In this document: in pieces, positions 1 to 5,699 of the stretch
How the letters are laid out: the number at the start of each line of letters is the position of its first letter
How positions within the stretch are numbered: the stretch's first letter is position 1
From: Clostridiales bacterium DTU023
GTDB lineage: Bacteria > Bacillota > Clostridia > Saccharofermentanales > DTU023
Assembly: GCA_001512945.1 (NCBI GenBank)
Contig: LFTF01000109.1
Location: 1 to 5,699 of the forward strand
Reading direction: 5' to 3'
Length of the DNA: 5,699 nucleotides
The notes under the pieces: model-generated
Database searches by the model: none
The model's input: only the letters and a program-made list of their open reading frames with translations
What the model was told of the DNA's origin: nothing
Program-made: the position numbers and the translations under genes

Positions 1-233
1 CCGTTTCCGGTTCGTCCGGTTTGCGCTCCACAATGGTGTAGGTGTAGGTCTTGCCGATGTCCTCCTGCGTGTACATGATGGCGTCAAATATCACTTTGCC
101 ATCTTCGTCGTTGCTCTTTGTCTGCAGCGGCACAGCGGGATCACCGGTCACATTGGCGAGATCAAATTCGAACTCGCCTGCGCCCAATTCACGGCCGCCG
201 GCGGCGAGTCCCTTTGATACCTCTGGCATCCAG
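1..233 (-). other. Start of a FctA/Spy0128-type pilin isopeptide domain
   Basis: From about residue 1190 the sequence reads WMPEVSKGL, then a Gly/Glu-rich EFEFDLANV strand, a GKVIFDAIMYT segment and KTYTYTIVER. The pattern matches the streptococcal pilin isopeptide-linkage domain of FctA-like backbone pilins. K1197 and E1259 fit the Lys and catalytic Glu; the partner Asn would lie beyond the left edge. The domain is cut by the window. Confidence 0.75.
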
Positions 234-3200
234 CTGCCGGAAGCGGTGTACGTGTTCGCGAACATCACTTCGAGCTGACCTGTTGTACCCTCGTCCACAT
301 CGACACTGCCTTCTTTGATCGCGGATTCGGTCACATAGCCTTGCGCCGAATAATCATCTTCCACGACGCGGTAACTTGCCCCGTCGGGGATGCCGACGAT
401 CATGATGCTCTCACCGTCCGCGAGTTCGATGGATCCTCCGCTTGCGATCGTTCCATCCGGCACGCCGTTGCCAAGGTAGGTGAACGTTTCAGTTAGCTCC
501 ACACCTTCAGCATTTTTCAAAGTGATCGTAAAGTTGAATTTTTTACTTTTGTCGCCCAGCGTGCCCGGCACGTTTTTCCGAAGCGTCAGATTGGCTGTGC
601 CACTTAGGTAATTCATGACCGTCAACTTATGCGAATCTACGCCTGTCTGCCCGTCGATTGAGGCAACCGGCTTTCCATCCACTTTCTCAACAGATAGCGT
701 ATGCTCGGTTTCATCTAGGGTGTAGCCGTCCGGTGCCGTTGTCTCTTTTAATAAGTAGCTGCCCTCAGGAATTCCCTTAAGTCTGACCTTGCCGTCGGCA
801 CCCGTCAGCCCTGTCCTGAGTACAGTTTGACCGTCAGATGTGTAAATCGTAAAACGGACGCCCGCGAGCGGCACGTTGGTCGCGCCGTCTTTCTTCAAGA
901 GTTCAATCCAGCCGTTTCGGTTCAGGCTGGCACCGCCATCCGCGTCTGACACGGTGAAGTCTTTTTTTATTTTGTCCTGATTGACATCTGTACCAATGAG
1001 CGAAGCTTCATTCCTGATTATTCCCGGCACGTCGGGCAGGTCTGTCACGTAGGTGAAGCGGTAGGCTTTTGTCGCAACAGGTATCTTGAATGTCAATTCA
1101 CGAGTGGTATTGTTAAAAGTGACGTCAACTCCTTCTACAAGTTCCACAACAACACCGTCCACATACGATCCATCGGCTTGCAGGGTCAACTCTTGCAAGG
1201 TGATGTTGCCGGCAATCACAAGCTTGCCGCTTGAATCTATGCGCAAATCTGCGCCCACGGGGAGTACGTCTACAATCTCCGTTCCCCCAATGGCGAGATC
1301 ATAGGGTCTGTACTCGACCGTCCATTTCACAACGCCGTCTTCAACCTTTTGAACGTCTTTGTTGAACAGAACACTCTTGACTTCAACACCTTGCGTTTTT
1401 GAAACGCCCGGCTGCCATTTTTCCGTCTTTAAAGACACACTGTTCGTGAACGTTTGTGTCTGGTTCTTGCCAAAGAAATCTTTGGCTTTCTCATCCGTCA
1501 TCTTCGCTTTTACGAGAGCGACATAGGGTTGATTGAGCGTTGTGAAGGCGAAGGTGGCCGTCCCCCCACTGATCTCGGAGGTCATCCCGGCTACGCTCGC
1601 AAGCGCTGCACCCGTCGCGTTCACAAGGTCGCCGCTCTTTTCACCAGCATAAATTAAAAAGGGTTTATCCGCTGCGATATCAACAAAGGTCCATCCCTCG
1701 GGGAGCGTGTCAGTCACAGTCGCTATACCGATCGCCTCACCACCTGCGTTGATCATGTTGGTCAGGTCAAGCCCGTCGGCGTTAAGGACGAGGCGAAAAA
1801 TAGCGGTCTTGTCTTGGTAATTAAAGCCGAGTTTTCGGTCCGTCGTCCGATCGTTTGCGCCTGTTGTCGTAGAAGGATTTGCTTCCCGTTTCAGCATCTC
1901 TTTTCCGAGAACCCTGCTTACGTAAGAAACTTGGCCCCTCGCCGCGTTGAGTTTTGTGTTGCCGCTGAAAAGCGAAGCCGTATTGCGGACATTTTTGGCC
2001 GCGTTTCCGGCAAAGATATCCGGGTTCACAACAAGACTGTCAAAGGTGAACTCGTGAGCGCCTGTCCCAAAGCCTTTGATCTCCAGTAGGTCGGCAACGC
2101 GCACCCCATCCTTTTCAATAGGATAAACCGTAATCGATAATATATTGGAGTCCGAATCTGTTTGTGAAAATGTGCCGCCAAAATATTTTTGATTGAATTG
2201 TGGCGTTAAATCGCTCGCTGTAAGTCCGCTCGGGAAACCGCTTGTGCCGGTTAAATCGAGCTCTGTTCCATAAACAAGAAGATCGTAAACTGTTTGAGCT
2301 GGGATGGTCTGTCCTCTCGCGTCCACGTTCACTGTCCATTTGATTTTGGCGCCTGCTTGCCGGTCTCCCTTTTTCTGGATGGCGTTGTAGCCGATACCGA
2401 CATCAACGGATCCGCTGCCAAGTCCGGTGCCCGGGCCATTGTCCCATGTGAGCGTCGCGCTATTGGTATAGGTGGTAACGCCGGCCGTGTAGCCTCCGTC
2501 CGGCACATCCGCCACGATGGTGAGCAGAATTTTTGTGTTGATGGTGCCAAGCTCGTATTTCCCGTCGATCGGCGCTTCTGTCCATGACCCCGCCGACGTT
2601 GTCGACCAATCCCCTTCTCCTGGGCCAACCCACGTTTTCCAGTTGGCCGAACTGAGCGTCAGACCCGCTGGGAGCAGGTCGGTGATCACGGTATTGTTCA
2701 GCGTCGCGCCGAAATGGTTGGCAATAATCGTCCAGGTGATTGTCCTACCCGTGGGGTTGTAGACGCCAGACCCTGTTTCTTCAGAACTTTTCCCTGCTTT
2801 TTCAATCCATTTTGGCGTGAACTTGACGCTTCCCTCACCATCTTCTACAACATTTTCATCTTTTACGAGTTGACCCGTGTTGGTCGTAGTTTGTTCGCTG
2901 TTGGCGTAATATTGGTCATCAGAAATTCTAGTTTTGAATGTGATTGTCTGAGGACTTGTGGATCCCTCTAGGAATGGATAATTTAGCTTATTTTCAGAAA
3001 GAACAGTTGCATCAGGAATCGGAATTGTTCCCACTTTAAAACTTCCAGCCACATAGTCACCGACATCGGACAGGTCGTCTTTGAAAGTGTAGCCAGCCAA
3101 ATCAATTGGGTCTTCACCCTTTTTAGCTCCGATCTCGACGGTCCACTCAACCGTGCGGTCGGCGAGATTTGCTGAGCCTTCTTTGGTTAAGGTATAGTCA

Positions 3201-3802
3201 ATCGGAATAACCGGGACATTGACGGTAAACGTTTTTTCAAGGATTACAACCGTTTGCTCGCCTTCTTCTCCAGCTTCACCCGTGCTGTCATATTCGAGTT
3301 CTGCACTAAACCAGGCCGTTATACCGCTGGAGTCACCTTCATCAGAGAAAACGCTCGAGTCGACGTCATCACCAAAAAACTCGACCGTCGCGATTACCTC
3401 GCCATCATCGCTTTCCGACAAGGTAACGTAACCGATGACTGAATCCCCTGCTTTCAGCTGGATCGGGCCTGGAATTGGGGTGACCAGCGTAAAGGCGTCG
3501 CTCAATGTGAACACCGCAAAGTCGCCTTCTCGAACAACTTGTCCTTCAGTGAAACCGTCCGGATAGTCTCCGACAACCGGCACATCGAAAGCAACTTTAA
3601 CGGAGATTGGACCGGTGCTGTCAATCTCGTCTTCATCACCAATCACCGAGCCATTTTGCTTTACTTCCAGCTGCGTGACGGTGAGAATACCGCTCACATC
3701 TTTGCCACCGTCAGCGTAAGCCGGCACGAACGCTAGAGCGTTCAACATCAGGGCGAGCGTGAGAGCCCACACCATCAGGGAATGTTTGTTTCGTTTTTTC
3801 AT
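1..3802 (-). CDS. Giant modular surface adhesin / pilin-like protein, 3' end missing
   Basis: An ATG at 3802 follows an AAGGAG ribosome site, and I find no stop in this frame down to base 2, giving 1,267 visible codons. Residues 1-30 form a Sec signal peptide (MKKRNK, hydrophobic core, cleavage likely after AYA). Residues about 31-200 resemble the N-terminal subdomains of MSCRAMM adhesins (GDFAVF, AGDSVIGYV). Five Ig-like modules follow at about 205-945, marked by WTV-type strands (W220, W357, W489, W827; the fourth module lacks it) and Asn-containing end strands such as NTASL and NEASL. Then come a SpaA/CnaB domain (about 964-1066), a DUF7601-like domain (about 1068-1186) and the start of a FctA-type pilin domain (from about 1190). 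I saw no cysteine. In related proteins such domains form internal Lys-Asn bonds and stiffen a wall-anchored stalk. Ligand unknown; a sortase signal would lie beyond the window. Adhesin class confident, precise family not. Confidence 0.93.
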   Translation of the reverse strand, partial: MKKRNKHSLMVWALTLALMLNALAFVPAYADGGKDVSGILTVTQLEVKQNGSVIGDEDEIDSTGPISVKVAFDVPVVGDYPDGFTEGQVVREGDFAVFTLSDAFTLVTPIPGPIQLKAGDSVIGYVTLSESDDGEVIATVEFFGDDVDSSVFSDEGDSSGITAWFSAELEYDSTGEAGEEGEQTVVILEKTFTVNVPVIPIDYTLTKEGSANLADRTVEWTVEIGAKKGEDPIDLAGYTFKDDLSDVGDYVAGSFKVGTIPIPDATVLSENKLNYPFLEGSTSPQTITFKTRISDDQYYANSEQTTTNTGQLVKDENVVEDGEGSVKFTPKWIEKAGKSSEETGSGVYNPTGRTITWTIIANHFGATLNNTVITDLLPAGLTLSSANWKTWVGPGEGDWSTTSAGSWTEAPIDGKYELGTINTKILLTIVADVPDGGYTAGVTTYTNSATLTWDNGPGTGLGSGSVDVGIGYNAIQKKGDRQAGAKIKWTVNVDARGQTIPAQTVYDLLVYGTELDLTGTSGFPSGLTASDLTPQFNQKYFGGTFSQTDSDSNILSITVYPIEKDGVRVADLLEIKGFGTGAHEFTFDSLVVNPDIFAGNAAKNVRNTASLFSGNTKLNAARGQVSYVSRVLGKEMLKREANPSTTTGANDRTTDRKLGFNYQDKTAIFRLVLNADGLDLTNMINAGGEAIGIATVTDTLPEGWTFVDIAADKPFLIYAGEKSGDLVNATGAALASVAGMTSEISGGTATFAFTTLNQPYVALVKAKMTDEKAKDFFGKNQTQTFTNSVSLKTEKWQPGVSKTQGVEVKSVLFNKDVQKVEDGVVKWTVEYRPYDLAIGGTEIVDVLPVGADLRIDSSGKLVIAGNITLQELTLQADGSYVDGVVVELVEGVDVTFNNTTRELTFKIPVATKAYRFTYVTDLPDVPGIIRNEASLIGTDVNQDKIKKDFTVSDADGGASLNRNGWIELLKKDGATNVPLAGVRFTIYTSDGQTVLRTGLTGADGKVRLKGIPEGSYLLKETTAPDGYTLDETEHTLSVEKVDGKPVASIDGQTGVDSHKLTVMNYLSGTANLTLRKNVPGTLGDKSKKFNFTITLKNAEGVELTETFTYLGNGVPDGTIASGGSIELADGESIMIVGIPDGASYRVVEDDYSAQGYVTESAIKEGSVDVDEGTTGQLEVMFANTYTASGSWMPEVSKGLAAGGRELGAGEFEFDLANVTGDPAVPLQTKSNDEDGKVIFDAIMYTQEDIGKTYTYTIVERKPDEPET
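242..601 (-). other. DUF7601-like domain within the adhesin
   Basis: Residues about 1068-1187 show LTLRKNVPG, KFNFTITL, GESIMIVGIPDGASY, a VVEDDYSAQGY strand and a closing FANTY. This order is typical of the DUF7601-type domain found next to SpaA domains in Firmicute surface proteins. K1076, E1148 and N1183 occupy the positions expected for an internal isopeptide bond. The family name is from memory of its pattern. Confidence 0.65.
602..913 (-). other. SpaA/CnaB isopeptide domain within the adhesin
   Basis: Residues about 964-1067 carry the classic prealbumin-like pilin signature: a first strand ELLKKD (K970/K971), PLAGVRFTIY, a GADGKVRLKGIPEGSY hairpin, then LKETTAPDGY with the catalytic-type E1020, and a final strand LTVMN ending at N1064. 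Lys, Glu and Asn sit in the order needed for a spontaneous Lys-Asn bond. This is the most securely identified domain in the protein. Confidence 0.9.
875..3184 (-). repeat. Five diverged Ig-like adhesin modules (protein-level repeat)
   Basis: Within the adhesin a module recurs five times with the pattern Lys-rich start, W-T-V/I strand, D-x-LP turn and a closing strand with Asn. Candidate Lys and Asn pairs are K207/N308, K335/N447, K477 or K478/N607, K638/N787 and K815 or K819/N931. The third strand motifs are WTVEI, WTIIA, WTVNV, FRLVL and WTVEY. The pattern fits collagen-binding/DUF11-like stalk domains, many of which form an internal isopeptide bond. The repeats are diverged in DNA sequence, so the array is old, not a recent amplification. 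Module boundaries are approximate and the bond assignments are inferred. Confidence 0.65.
3713..3802 (-). other. Sec signal peptide of the adhesin
   Basis: Residues 1-30 have a positively charged start (MKKRNK), a hydrophobic core rich in Leu, Ala and Met, and a VPAYA end that fits signal peptidase I cleavage, with an acidic or Gly-rich mature start (DGGKD). There is no lipobox cysteine, so export by Sec and a later wall anchor are expected, not a lipid anchor. I saw no YSIRK-type motif. Confidence 0.85.
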
Positions 3803-3809
3803 AGTTCAA

Positions 3810-3815
3810 CTCCTT
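3810..3815 (-). promoter_or_regulatory. Ribosome binding site of the adhesin gene
   Basis: The minus strand reads AAGGAG here, seven bases before the ATG at 3802. It is a near-perfect Shine-Dalgarno match at ideal spacing and fixes the start of the adhesin directly before a typical signal peptide. Confidence 0.88.
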
Positions 3816-4129
3816 ATTGTGCAGATAACCGTTGTTTTTTGGGCTGATAATATTATTTAGTGCGTTTTCATAAAAATAACGTCACATAATTGCCATCGAA
3901 TAGTTTACCAGAGCGACTGTATAACTTATGTATCATATGTTTCTGGGTGTTCTGGAACCACTGGCCTGTCCGTTCTTCAAGCTAATACAATCAGCGTTCG
4001 GCTTAAGATAAAATTACTTTGCAATATGTAACCGACAAACAAATATACAATATCGTGTACAGTTTAATTACGAAACAAGTAATCTGTCAAGCGTCATATA
4101 AATAGCTGCTCATTTAGCAAAAATATTGG

Positions 4130-4157
4130 ATATTCCTTCGAAGTATCGTAGGAATAT
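4130..4157. repeat. 8-bp inverted repeat, 12-base spacer
   Basis: ATATTCCT (4130-4137) and AGGAATAT (4150-4157) are exact reverse complements separated by 12 bases. The centres of the arms lie 20 bases apart, close to two helical turns, which would suit a dimeric DNA-binding protein. No hairpin-plus-T-tract follows, so it is not a terminator. It lies about 250 bases upstream of the lipoprotein start. Confidence 0.5.
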
Positions 4158-4179
4158 AGGTCTAGCTCTGCCAGAGAAA

Positions 4180-4197
4180 TTGTCTGCGTTAAGACAA
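4180..4197. repeat. Short hairpin-forming inverted repeat
   Basis: TTGTCT and AGACAA are exact 6-bp arms around the loop GCGTTA. The perfect small palindrome CTCTGCCAGAG lies just before it and ATCGCGAT just after it. No T-tract follows on either strand. Function unknown. Confidence 0.35.
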
Positions 4198-4235
4198 CTG
4201 ATCGCGATGGAGCTGAGCGCTTCTGCTATGACCTT

Positions 4236-4247
4236 GCGTATATACGC
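4236..4247. promoter_or_regulatory. 12-bp perfect palindrome, possible operator
   Basis: GCGTATATACGC is a perfect 12-bp palindrome. It ends 16 bases before a TATAAT hexamer (4264-4269), so its right half occupies the place where a -35 box would be. The local sequence does not match TTGACA. This arrangement is what one would expect if a dimeric regulator bound there to repress or to replace -35 recognition, but no regulator is encoded in the window. Confidence 0.4.
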
Positions 4248-4263
4248 GGTGCGGTTCGTGTAA

Positions 4264-4269
4264 TATAAT
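4264..4269 (+). promoter_or_regulatory. Candidate -10 box for the LRR lipoprotein gene
   Basis: A consensus TATAAT lies 140 bases before the chosen start. No good -35 box stands 16-18 bases upstream; TTGCGT at 4234-4239 is too far away at 24 bases. If used, the transcript would carry a leader of about 130 bases. The hexamer could be chance in AT-rich DNA. Confidence 0.35.
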
Positions 4270-4390
4270 GAATCCAAAATAATCGGTCAAACGCATGCAG
4301 AGATTCCATGCAATTTTCTAGGTATTTTCCCATCCGAATCTTGTATTGTGAACAACATTTTTTGCCTAATGCCCTCGGCAACCACAAATA

Positions 4391-4397
4391 AGAGAGG
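4391..4397 (+). promoter_or_regulatory. Ribosome binding site of the LRR lipoprotein gene
   Basis: AGAGAGG lies only two bases before an ATG at 4400 but 11 bases before the in-frame ATG at 4409. The first spacing is too short for efficient initiation, so the second ATG is preferred; it also gives a cleaner signal peptide start (MRKN). Confidence 0.6.
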
Positions 4398-4408
4398 AAA
4401 TGCTACTC

Positions 4409-5317
4409 ATGAGAAAGAACACATTCCCTGCCATCGTTTTATTGATCGTCGCATGCCTCATACTGACATGCGCTCTATCGGCCTGCTCACCAAAAACAAA
4501 AAAACCTCCAACAACAACCGGATCGGCCGGCACCATTCAGACACAGCCACCTGTCGGATCAAACCCGGATCAGCCGGATCCCGATGAGATCATCTCCATC
4601 AAGGATCCGGAGCTGGAGAAAATCATTCGCACTGAACTCTCCAGGGCCGAAGGCGACCTGACTGCAGGTGATATGCTGCAACTCAAAGACCTCCGTATCC
4701 GCGGCGACGATTATCCGGTCGTGGATTTGGATGGTCTGGAGTATGCACTAAATCTGTCCTACTTTTCCGCAAGTGATGTAACCCTCTCGTCTTTCGAGCC
4801 GGTGACAAGGCTTGCAAAAATCAATTATTTCGGGTTCAGTTACGCAGAGCTCGCAACCACGCCGTCTGAATTCGATATGCCTGTGCTTGAAAGCGCAACC
4901 TTTATCGACACGAACATCTCCGACTTCGCCTTCTTGAAGAATACTCCTCTGGGAGACGTTATCTTTACAGATTGCGGAATTAGCTCAATCGAGTTTTTAA
5001 GGGATATGAAAAATCTAACCGATGTCTACCTTGATGACAACGAAATCACTGACCTGTCACCTTTAAGAGGCAAGACAGCCATTATAAGTCTCAGCCTGCA
5101 CATGAACGAGATATCGGACCTTTCCGCTCTGTCTGAATGTACGGCGCTCGAACGCCTCAATATTTCCTACAACCATGTCACTAACCTGGAGCCGATCATG
5201 ACGCTGCCTGCTTTGCGCGAACTGACCGCTTATGAAGAACTGGACAAAAAAATCATCGACCGCGGACAAATTGAGACCCTGATCGCCAGAGGCGTGGTGG
5301 TTGACTACCACAAATAA
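4409..5317 (+). CDS. Leucine-rich-repeat lipoprotein, internalin-like
   Basis: Complete gene of 302 residues. Residues 1-26 form a lipoprotein signal peptide ending in the lipobox LSAC, with C26 as the predicted lipidated residue, so the mature protein should sit on the outer face of the membrane. A Pro/Thr-rich flexible linker follows (about 27-60), then an N-terminal cap (PELEKIIRTELSRAEGDL) of the kind that precedes internalin-like repeats. The clearest repeats begin at 160, 181, 203, 225 and 247; most are 22 residues long with the pattern L-x-x-L-x-L-x-x-N-x-I-x-D-L-x-x-L (for example DDNEITDLSPL). Earlier repeats at about 90-160 are degenerate. Such domains bind proteins; the ligand is not evident and no enzyme domain is present. 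It is transcribed divergently from the adhesin. An ATG three codons upstream (4400) is possible but poorly spaced from the ribosome site. Confidence 0.9.
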   Translation: MRKNTFPAIVLLIVACLILTCALSACSPKTKKPPTTTGSAGTIQTQPPVGSNPDQPDPDEIISIKDPELEKIIRTELSRAEGDLTAGDMLQLKDLRIRGDDYPVVDLDGLEYALNLSYFSASDVTLSSFEPVTRLAKINYFGFSYAELATTPSEFDMPVLESATFIDTNISDFAFLKNTPLGDVIFTDCGISSIEFLRDMKNLTDVYLDDNEITDLSPLRGKTAIISLSLHMNEISDLSALSECTALERLNISYNHVTNLEPIMTLPALRELTAYEELDKKIIDRGQIETLIARGVVVDYHK

Positions 5318-5344
5318 GGATATCTTCCATAGAATAAAACTACG

Positions 5345-5362
5345 CCCGCAAAAGATTGCGGG
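5345..5362. terminator. Hairpin between convergent genes, possible two-way terminator
   Basis: CCCGCAA and TTGCGGG pair perfectly over 7 bp around a 4-base loop, 28 bases after the lipoprotein stop and about 40 bases after the tRNA 3' end on the other strand. The T-tracts are weak: GTTATT on the plus side, and TTTTATT only after five bases on the minus side. Its placement between convergent units favours a terminator; the poor T-tracts keep this uncertain. Confidence 0.5.
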
Positions 5363-5400
5363 GTTATTGCCATCGATTTATTGTGTTATCGGGAAGTGAC

Positions 5401-5474
5401 TGGAGCGGGTGAGGGGAATCGAACCCCCGTATTTAGCTTGGGAAGCTAATGTTCTGCCATTGAACTACACCCGC
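5401..5474 (-). tRNA. tRNA-Gly (anticodon CCC)
   Basis: The minus strand folds into a full cloverleaf of 74 bases: acceptor GCGGGTG/CACCCGC, D-arm GTTC/GAAC with an AATGGCA loop, anticodon stem TTAGC/GCTAA with loop TTCCCAA, a 4-base variable loop, and a T-arm with the loop TTCGATT closed by a G-T pair plus four G-C pairs. The anticodon CCC lies at 5440-5442 and reads the glycine codon GGG. The 3' end TCCA is encoded in the DNA. The body is close to the usual glycine tRNA with anticodon TCC; CCC is the rarer isoacceptor. Confidence 0.95.
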
Positions 5475-5492
5475 ACGATGTTTACGGTACGC

Positions 5493-5519
5493 ATTATACC
5501 ATGTGATTTCTTATGGAAA
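5493..5519 (-). promoter_or_regulatory. Promoter of the tRNA-Gly gene, extended -10
   Basis: On the minus strand TATAAT occupies 5493-5498, preceded by TG plus one base, an extended -10 element. A partial -35 match, TTTCCA, lies at 5514-5519 with a 15-base spacer, shorter than the usual 17. The -10 ends 18 bases before the tRNA, leaving room for a leader of about 12 bases. The strong -10 can explain a weak -35. Confidence 0.7.
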
Positions 5520-5536
5520 AAGGGTACGTGACGCAC
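5517..5536 (-). terminator. Weak terminator candidate after the right-hand gene
   Basis: The minus strand reads GTGCG-TCA-CGTAC, a 5-bp stem with one G-U pair, followed by CC and five T's. It lies about 22 bases past the stop of the right-hand gene. The stem is short, and its T-tract overlaps the putative -35 box of the tRNA promoter, so read-through into the tRNA is possible. Confidence 0.35.
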
Positions 5537-5558
5537 TTGTTGTCTTAGAGAACAGGGA

Positions 5559-5699
5559 TCAGCAATCTCCTTGCTTGTTTAACATAATACTGAGAAGAAG
5601 ATCGTCCATATTGGTCATGCCCTCTTTGGAGATGCGCTGCATGTTGCGGATGGTCTCCTCCACGTCGCTCTCGATCACGCCGTCCGTGGCGGCAATCTC
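5559..5699 (-). CDS. C-terminal end of an unrecognised protein
   Basis: The last 46 codons of a minus-strand gene run from the right edge to a TGA at 5559-5561. The peptide is rich in Glu, Asp, Met and Ile, looks helical (SDVEETIRNMQRISKEGMTN, then MDDLLLSIMLNKQ) and ends in GDC. Codon use is GC-rich at third positions, as in a real gene. I do not recognise the family. The gene is co-directional with the tRNA and could be read through into it, since the terminator between them is weak. No membrane segment or metal-binding motif is visible in this part. Confidence 0.7.
   Translation of the reverse strand, partial: EIAATDGVIESDVEETIRNMQRISKEGMTNMDDLLLSIMLNKQGDC

Larger units (their letters stand above)
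3816..4390. other. Divergent intergenic region
   Basis: About 575 bases between two divergent genes. The left part (about 3840-4150) is AT-rich and includes the 10-bp palindrome ATAATATTAT at 3847-3856, close to the adhesin start. I found no convincing -35/-10 pair for the adhesin; candidates such as TAAATA upstream of this palindrome are weak. The right part (4130-4270) is richer in GC and holds several palindromes listed separately. I recognise no riboswitch, small RNA or mobile element. Confidence 0.6.

Noticed and set aside
2115..2628. Two minus-strand open frames of 74 and 99 codons
   Set aside because: They overlap the adhesin in other frames of the same strand; the adhesin frame is unbroken and rich in recognisable motifs here.
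51..3736. Many plus-strand open frames of 62-97 codons across this region, including 1814-2089 and 2294-2587
   Set aside because: They lie antisense to the continuous minus-strand adhesin frame, lack ribosome sites and have unnatural composition. They are shadows.
3803..4020. Possible riboswitch (for example cyclic di-GMP) in the adhesin leader
   Set aside because: I looked for the conserved cores of c-di-GMP-I and -II aptamers on the minus strand and saw no match or expression-platform terminator.
4293..4311. GCATG...CATGC inverted repeat with a 9-base loop
   Set aside because: Five-base arms made of the self-palindromic GCATGC are expected by chance; nothing follows it that suggests a terminator or operator.
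4348..4587. Plus-strand open frame of 79 codons overlapping the lipoprotein start
   Set aside because: It overlaps the signal peptide region of the lipoprotein in another frame; its peptide has no domain features and the lipobox frame is clearly the real one.
5063..5311. Minus-strand open frame of 82 codons
   Set aside because: It is antisense to the LRR repeats and has no ribosome site.
5561..5575. AAGGAG on the minus strand near the end of the right-hand gene, as a ribosome site for a further gene
   Set aside because: No start codon lies at suitable distance and the tRNA follows; the bases are codons of the partial gene.

Overview
The window reads as mid-GC Gram-positive DNA, most likely from a clostridial-type Firmicute. 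The reasons are a very large surface adhesin built from isopeptide-type pilin modules, a lipobox lipoprotein with internalin-like leucine-rich repeats, AAGGAG-like ribosome binding sites, AT-rich intergenic DNA and a tRNA gene that encodes its own CCA end. This placement is inference; there is no taxonomic marker in the window.

Layout. (1) Positions 1-3802, minus strand: one uninterrupted reading frame of at least 1,267 codons that runs off the left edge. It starts with a Sec signal peptide and an adhesin-like N-terminal domain. Then come five repeated Ig-like modules, each with a candidate Lys and Asn for an internal isopeptide bond, a SpaA/CnaB domain, a DUF7601-like domain and the beginning of a FctA-type pilin isopeptide domain. 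The C-terminus, where a sortase signal would be expected, lies outside. (2) Positions 3803-4408: a divergent intergenic region of about 600 bases, AT-rich on its left side and rich in short palindromes on its right side. (3) Positions 4409-5317, plus strand: a complete 302-residue LRR lipoprotein. (4) Positions 5345-5362: a hairpin between two convergent units, possibly a shared terminator. (5) Positions 5401-5474, minus strand: tRNA-Gly with anticodon CCC, preceded by a good extended -10 promoter. (6) Positions 5559-5699, minus strand: the last 46 codons of an unrecognised gene.

The two complete or near-complete protein genes are transcribed away from each other and both encode cell-surface proteins: one probably wall-anchored, long and covalently stabilised, the other membrane-anchored with a protein-binding LRR domain. 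A shared role at the cell surface, such as attachment or host/particle recognition, is plausible but rests on domain content and adjacency only. I see no transposase, integrase, CRISPR array or defence system. The least explained stretch is the palindrome-rich DNA at about 4130-4270 upstream of the lipoprotein gene.
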